Source: Elusimicrobiota bacterium
GTDB taxonomy: Bacteria; Elusimicrobiota; Elusimicrobia; JACQPE01
Reading direction: 5' to 3'
Assembly (NCBI GenBank): GCA_016205025.1
Contig: JACQJO010000049.1
Location: 1 to 36,766 of the forward strand
DNA: 36,766 nucleotides
Both the position numbers and the translations under genes were made by a program. Positions 33,387 to 36,766 of the stretch are shown here, piece by piece; positions within the stretch are counted from its first letter, which is position 1, and every line of letters begins with the position of its first letter. The notes below the pieces were generated by a model. The model worked only from the letters and a program-made list of their open reading frames with translations. It made no database searches and was not told the DNA's origin.

Positions 33387-34436
33387 TTAAGAGGCGGACC
33401 GCTTCTTTCCTATAACGATAAAAAATCCGCCCTCCCCACCCGGCCAAAACAACATCGAAAATTCAACAGCAAAGCGCTGCCAGGCATCCCCCAGGGGCTG
33501 CGGCCGGAAAAGATGAGAAAGGCCCTTTGAAAAATCATCGGGAGTGGAGCGGGGGATGCTGGAAACAAAATCAAAACCGTTTTCATTAAGCCACGCGGCC
33601 GCCTCGCCGATCGTGTGCTTGGATTCCTGCGGGTTTTTATATTGATCCGCGAACCACGCCGCCTGCTTGGCCGCGCCCAATCTGCCCGGGCGCAGCATGG
33701 GATCGATCGCTTTAAAACGGTTTCGCGTCATATTAAAAATAAACCGGCGAACATCGGTCGCGAACCTGCCGTATTTATGATAGAGCCCCGCTAAGATATG
33801 CCCGCCCGGACGCACCAGCCGCGCGATGGAACGAAAGGCCCGCCGCGGGTCCGCCGTGTGGTGGAGCACGCCGTTGGAAATGACCAAATCAAAACTTTCC
33901 GGCTTTAAACAGGGATTAAATAAATCCATCTGGATGAAAAGAGGTCTGCGTAAAGAATTTTTTTCCTTAAATGCCTGGCCCATTTCAAGTGACCTGGAAG
34001 ACAAATCCGCCGCGACCACCCGCCGGTTGGCCAAGGAAAGAAAAATGCTTAGCTGGCCCGTTCCGCAGCCGGCTTCCAATATGTTGATCCCCGCCGGCAG
34101 TTCTTCGTTTAAGACCCTGGCAAAAATACTCTCCTTGGCTTTTTCGATCAAGCTGCCCACGTTATCAAAGGAATCATAGTCGGGAAAAGGATTGGTTTCG
34201 TAAAAATTCTTGATCTTTTGCGTGACAGCGCTGGCAAGGGAGCCCGGAGGTCCGGAAATTCTTAAAAAACGCGGGATATTGTCTTTAACGTCGTAGTTTT
34301 GGCCGCAGTTTGCGCACAGCAGGCGATATGTCCGAATGTCCAGAGCGCCCGCGCAAGCAGGACAGCGCAATAGCTCAAGATAATGTTCAAGATCTGCGCC
34401 GGAGCGCTCAATTGTTTTGACAATGGACAACGGCAT
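33387..34436 (-). CDS. SAM-dependent methyltransferase with N-terminal zinc ribbon
   Basis: The protein has 349 residues from ATG 34436; a longer start at 34487 would overlap further into the carbamoyltransferase. Residues about 22-55 form a Trm112-like C4 ribbon (CPAC...CANC). Then ILEAGCGTGQLSIFL (motif I), VVAADLSSRSLEMGQ and FDLVISNGVLHHTADPRRAFRSIARLVRPGGHILAGLY define a Methyltransf_11 domain. The C-terminal third (about 240-349) is not recognised. It overlaps the end of the carbamoyltransferase by 29 bp and so is translationally coupled to it. Confidence 0.85.
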   Translation of the reverse strand: MPLSIVKTIERSGADLEHYLELLRCPACAGALDIRTYRLLCANCGQNYDVKDNIPRFLRISGPPGSLASAVTQKIKNFYETNPFPDYDSFDNVGSLIEKAKESIFARVLNEELPAGINILEAGCGTGQLSIFLSLANRRVVAADLSSRSLEMGQAFKEKNSLRRPLFIQMDLFNPCLKPESFDLVISNGVLHHTADPRRAFRSIARLVRPGGHILAGLYHKYGRFATDVRRFIFNMTRNRFKAIDPMLRPGRLGAAKQAAWFADQYKNPQESKHTIGEAAAWLNENGFDFVSSIPRSTPDDFSKGLSHLFRPQPLGDAWQRFAVEFSMLFWPGGEGGFFIVIGKKRSAS

Positions 34437-36192
34437 TTTCCAGGACCAGCATATCCAGCCCGCTTCGATCAAAAGTGGCCAGGGCATCCGCGGGAGAATT
34501 GACGATGGGCTCTCCCTTAAGGTTAAAAGAGGTGTTTAAAAGCATGGGAACTCCGGTCATGCTTCTAAAGCGTTCCAAAAGACGCCGGTAGCGGCCGGCG
34601 CCATCCGGCACCGCTTGGATGCGGCTGGTGCCGTCAACATGGGTAACGGCCGGGATCACGGTGCGCTTGTTTTCTTTAACCGGCACGACATACATCATAA
34701 AACGGCCGGGCTGGCGCTCGCCTGAACCGGAAAAATTAAAAAAAGTTTCGGCTTCTTCGGCCAGGACGCTGGGGGCAAAGGGCCGGTAAGGTTCGCGAAA
34801 TTTAACCTTGGTATTAACCGTATCTTTCATTTCGCCGCGCCGGGGATCAGCCAAAATCGAACGCCCTCCCAGGGCTCGAGGGCCCCATTCCGCTTTGCCG
34901 TGCAGCCAACCCACGATCTTTCCTTGCGACAACGCCTCGGCCACGCAGGAAAGAAGGCTCTCTTCGTTTTGGAAATACTCAAACGCCCTGGACCGGCTTT
35001 TTAAAACGCTTTGAATTTCATCGTCAGAGTATCCTTTACCTAAATAAGGATGCTCCATCACAAAACGGCGGCTGTTTGGTTCGAGCGTATGGTAAGCATA
35101 AAGAGCCGCGCCGATGGCGCCTCCGGAATCCCCGGCAGCGGGCTGAATGTAAATATCCTTAAAAATCCCCTCCGACGCGACGCGCCAGTTGGCCAAGCCG
35201 TTTAAAGCCACGCCGCCGGCCATGCATAGATATTCGCAACCTGTGACTCTAGCCGCTTCTTTGGCCAAACCTAGAACAGCCTCTTCGGTTACTTTCTGGA
35301 CGCTGGCCGCAATATCGGCGTAGCGTTGGTTATCACTGCATAAAACTTCATGATTGGCGGACTTAGAACCAAAGTAAGAGGGGTAGGGGGTGCTGCCGGT
35401 AAAAAACGGCAAGCCCGGCCGGCGCGCCGGTCCCAGCATGGTTTCTAGCAGCGGTGAATACATCTTTTTGGTGGAATGGTGAAAAATAAAATAGTCCGGA
35501 TTAAGTGCGAAGGAGCCGTCTTCGAACAAACGGATGGTGCGGCGCACTTCCTGTTCATATTTAGGCCGGCCATAGCCGGACATGCCCATGACTTTATATT
35601 CGCCCTCGTTGACCTCGAACCCAAGGTAAGCGGTAAAGGCGGAATAAAAAAGACCCAGCGAATCGGGAAACCGGATTTCCTTTAAGAGCTTTAACGTTGT
35701 GCCCTCGCCGACACCGATAGCCGCAGTGGTCCATTCCCCCACACCGTCGATCGTTAAAACGGCCGCTTTCTCAAAATGAGAACAAAAAAAAGCGCTGGCC
35801 GCGTGGCTCATGTGGTGTTCCGAAAATAAAATTTTGTGCTTGGGAGTGCCCAGCTCTTTGCGGATCGTGTCCACGATCCAAAGCTTATCGCCAAGCCAGT
35901 TGGTGGCGACAGTCTTAAACAGCTCGTGCGAAAAAGGATGGGTGGCCAGGATTGTTTTTAACAGGCGTTCCAGCTTAACGAACGGCTTTTCGTAAAACAC
36001 CACCCAATCAATATCCTCGGGCTTTAAGCCGCTTTCTTCCAGAACGAACCGGATGGCGTTGACCGGAAACGAGGCGTCATGCTTTTTCCTGGTAAAACGT
36101 TCCTCTTGAGAAGCGGCGGCCAGCACGCCGTCTTTGACCAGAGCGGCGGCCGCATCGTGATAGTAACAGGAGATGCCCAGGATGTTGGCCAT
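34408..36192 (-). CDS. Carbamoyltransferase (NodU/CmcH family)
   Basis: The protein has 594 residues. The N-terminal Kae1/YrdC-related half has LGISCYYHDAAAALV, SQEERFTRKKHD, EHHMSHAASAFF (metal-binding HxxxH) and VLTIDGVGEWTTAAIG. The C-terminal half has AGGVALNGLANWR, GDSGGAIGAALYAY, WLHGKAEWGPRALGGRSILADPR and FRPFAPS-type YRPFAPSVL. These enzymes transfer a carbamoyl group from carbamoyl phosphate to a hydroxyl of a sugar or natural product. It forms a unit with the two small upstream genes and a coupled downstream methyltransferase; the substrate is probably the surface glycan. Confidence 0.93.
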   Translation of the reverse strand: MANILGISCYYHDAAAALVKDGVLAAASQEERFTRKKHDASFPVNAIRFVLEESGLKPEDIDWVVFYEKPFVKLERLLKTILATHPFSHELFKTVATNWLGDKLWIVDTIRKELGTPKHKILFSEHHMSHAASAFFCSHFEKAAVLTIDGVGEWTTAAIGVGEGTTLKLLKEIRFPDSLGLFYSAFTAYLGFEVNEGEYKVMGMSGYGRPKYEQEVRRTIRLFEDGSFALNPDYFIFHHSTKKMYSPLLETMLGPARRPGLPFFTGSTPYPSYFGSKSANHEVLCSDNQRYADIAASVQKVTEEAVLGLAKEAARVTGCEYLCMAGGVALNGLANWRVASEGIFKDIYIQPAAGDSGGAIGAALYAYHTLEPNSRRFVMEHPYLGKGYSDDEIQSVLKSRSRAFEYFQNEESLLSCVAEALSQGKIVGWLHGKAEWGPRALGGRSILADPRRGEMKDTVNTKVKFREPYRPFAPSVLAEEAETFFNFSGSGERQPGRFMMYVVPVKENKRTVIPAVTHVDGTSRIQAVPDGAGRYRRLLERFRSMTGVPMLLNTSFNLKGEPIVNSPADALATFDRSGLDMLVLENAVVHCQNN

Positions 36193-36194
36193 AA

Positions 36195-36422
36195 TTAAAA
36201 GGGTTCTTTAAGATCCTGGGCGGATAACGCCGCGCCATCGCGGGCTTTCCAGGCGGTTTTATGACGTGGCGCGTACGCAAAAGGCAGGGGGTTGGCAAAC
36301 AAACGGAACACCCACGCCGTGGGACCTACCACCAAAAAATAAACCATGGCGAGCAGTAAGCGGCCTTGATAGTGGCCAAGACGTATTAAAAAAAGCCGGA
36401 TTAACTGACCAAAGGCTCTCAC
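36195..36422 (-). CDS. Small SxtJ-like membrane protein
   Basis: The protein has 75 residues from GTG 36422. A single hydrophobic segment (about 20-40, LLLAMVYFLVVGPTAWVFRLF) is followed by a basic tail with TAWKARDGA. The VYFL..GP...VFRLFxxPL pattern and the position directly before a carbamoyltransferase match the SxtJ-like proteins that accompany these enzymes. It is shorter than most and lacks an extra N-terminal segment. It may help place the carbamoyltransferase at the membrane (inference). Two bases separate it from the carbamoyltransferase start. Confidence 0.65.
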   Translation of the reverse strand: MRAFGQLIRLFLIRLGHYQGRLLLAMVYFLVVGPTAWVFRLFANPLPFAYAPRHKTAWKARDGAALSAQDLKEPF

Positions 36423-36435
36423 GGGTTTATAATCG

Positions 36436-36615
36436 TTAAAACAGGGCGTAGATGAAAGGCGCGGCCGGACTGCCCTGGGTAAGCACCAGGAGAGCTCCCA
36501 ATAGCAACAGGATTCCCGTCATGGGCATCATCCACCACAGCCTGTTGACCCATAAAAACCGCATCAGGTCTTTGGAAACTTCAAGGCGGGTTTGAATGCT
36601 TTTAGGAAAATCCAT
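36436..36615 (-). CDS. DUF5989-family small membrane protein
   Basis: The protein has 59 residues from ATG 36615; a GTG at 36627 adds four. SKDLMRFLWVNRLWWMMPMTGILLLLGALLVLTQGSPAAPFIYALF closely follows the DUF5989 pattern (FL...R.WW..P........L......S..APFIY.LF). These one-segment proteins regularly lie beside a carbamoyltransferase and an SxtJ-like protein. The function is unknown. It is the first gene of this four-gene minus-strand group. Confidence 0.75.
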   Translation of the reverse strand: MDFPKSIQTRLEVSKDLMRFLWVNRLWWMMPMTGILLLLGALLVLTQGSPAAPFIYALF

Positions 36616-36636
36616 TGGCGCGGTCACTCAACCACT

Positions 36637-36679
36637 GTGCGCTGTAAGCGCACAGGATGGGTCGCCGCCTAAAGGCGGC
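36637..36679. repeat. Two adjacent hairpins beside an IS200/IS605-type transposase end
   Basis: The hairpins ctgtgcgc...gcgcacag (about 36637-36657) and gccgcc...ggcggc (about 36664-36679) follow each other immediately. The second ends at the stop codon of the partial transposase. They could be the subterminal palindrome of an IS200/IS605-type element, REP-type palindromes, or an intrinsic stop for the transposase transcript; the minus-strand downstream side lacks a T run. Confidence 0.5.
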
Positions 36680-36766
36680 TTAAGACTTCCCAATCGTAAA
36701 ATTTTCATCATCTTCCTTTGTATGATTCTCAATGTAATCCCTGATCTGTTCTTCGGTAACGACTCC
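36680..36766 (-). CDS. C-terminal end of an IS200/IS605-type (Y1, REP-associated) transposase, cut by the window edge
   Basis: Read on the minus strand from the window edge, the last 28 residues are VVTEEQIRDYIENHTKEDDE... ending IGKS. Y1 transposases of the IS200/RAYT type commonly end in a GVVTEE.I..YIE.Q-like helix, and the two hairpins just downstream fit. The catalytic HUH motif and tyrosine lie outside the window, so the identification rests on a short tail. Confidence 0.5.
   Translation of the reverse strand, partial: GVVTEEQIRDYIENHTKEDDENFTIGKS

Overview
The window reads as chromosomal DNA of a diderm (Gram-negative-type) bacterium. A heptosyltransferase-like gene, a Wzx-type flippase, a Wzz-type chain-length protein, a WecG/TagA-type transferase and a priming sugar transferase all point to a surface polysaccharide and LPS-like glycan. 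I cannot name the phylum from sequence alone. The intergenic palindromes, heptanucleotide repeats, lack of an encoded CCA on tRNA-Gln and several apparently leaderless genes would fit an environmental, poorly cultivated lineage, but that is inference.

Region 1 (1 to about 8970) is a more AT-rich accessory block that looks like a defence or mobile island. It starts with what may be the 3' part of a tmRNA gene cut off in its T arm, and ends at a 5' tRNA-Met half cut off in the anticodon stem. Between them lie an unrecognised 200-aa protein; a 250-bp structured RNA region; a small protein with one DksA/TraR-type zinc finger and two topoisomerase-I-type zinc ribbons; an HNH nuclease fused to a RecQ helicase; a 1337-aa DUF4011/superfamily-1 helicase/Vsr-like nuclease/DUF3320 protein (the Hhe-type defence architecture); and a SIR2-like protein. 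The structured RNA, zinc-ribbon protein and HNH-RecQ gene are the best candidate for an undescribed system.

Region 2 (about 9000 to 18330) is mixed housekeeping: a membrane TPR protein, a tryptophanase/tyrosine phenol-lyase family enzyme, a Phd/RelE-type toxin-antitoxin pair with a very clear promoter, rmuC, tRNA-Gln(TTG), a 5'-truncated SDR gene, an MbfA-type iron transporter, a WecG/TagA-type transferase and an MgtE-type magnesium transporter. A palindromic repeat with compensatory changes lies before the tRNA.

Region 3 (about 18330 to the end) is a polysaccharide locus: GT9, tsaE, GT4, flippase, GT2, Wzz-like; then a tightly overlapping minus-strand operon (priming sugar transferase, DegT-type aminotransferase, class I aminotransferase, two methyltransferases, and a membrane-anchored NAD-dependent epimerase); then an SGNH-like protein, a polytopic membrane protein, a methyltransferase, and a NodU/CmcH carbamoyltransferase with its small SxtJ-like and DUF5989 partners. 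A cut-off IS200/IS605-type transposase end closes the window. Two copies of a MITE-like element with 27-bp terminal inverted repeats and several heptanucleotide tandem repeats, some inside glycosyltransferase genes, decorate this region. Together they could generate variation in the surface glycan.
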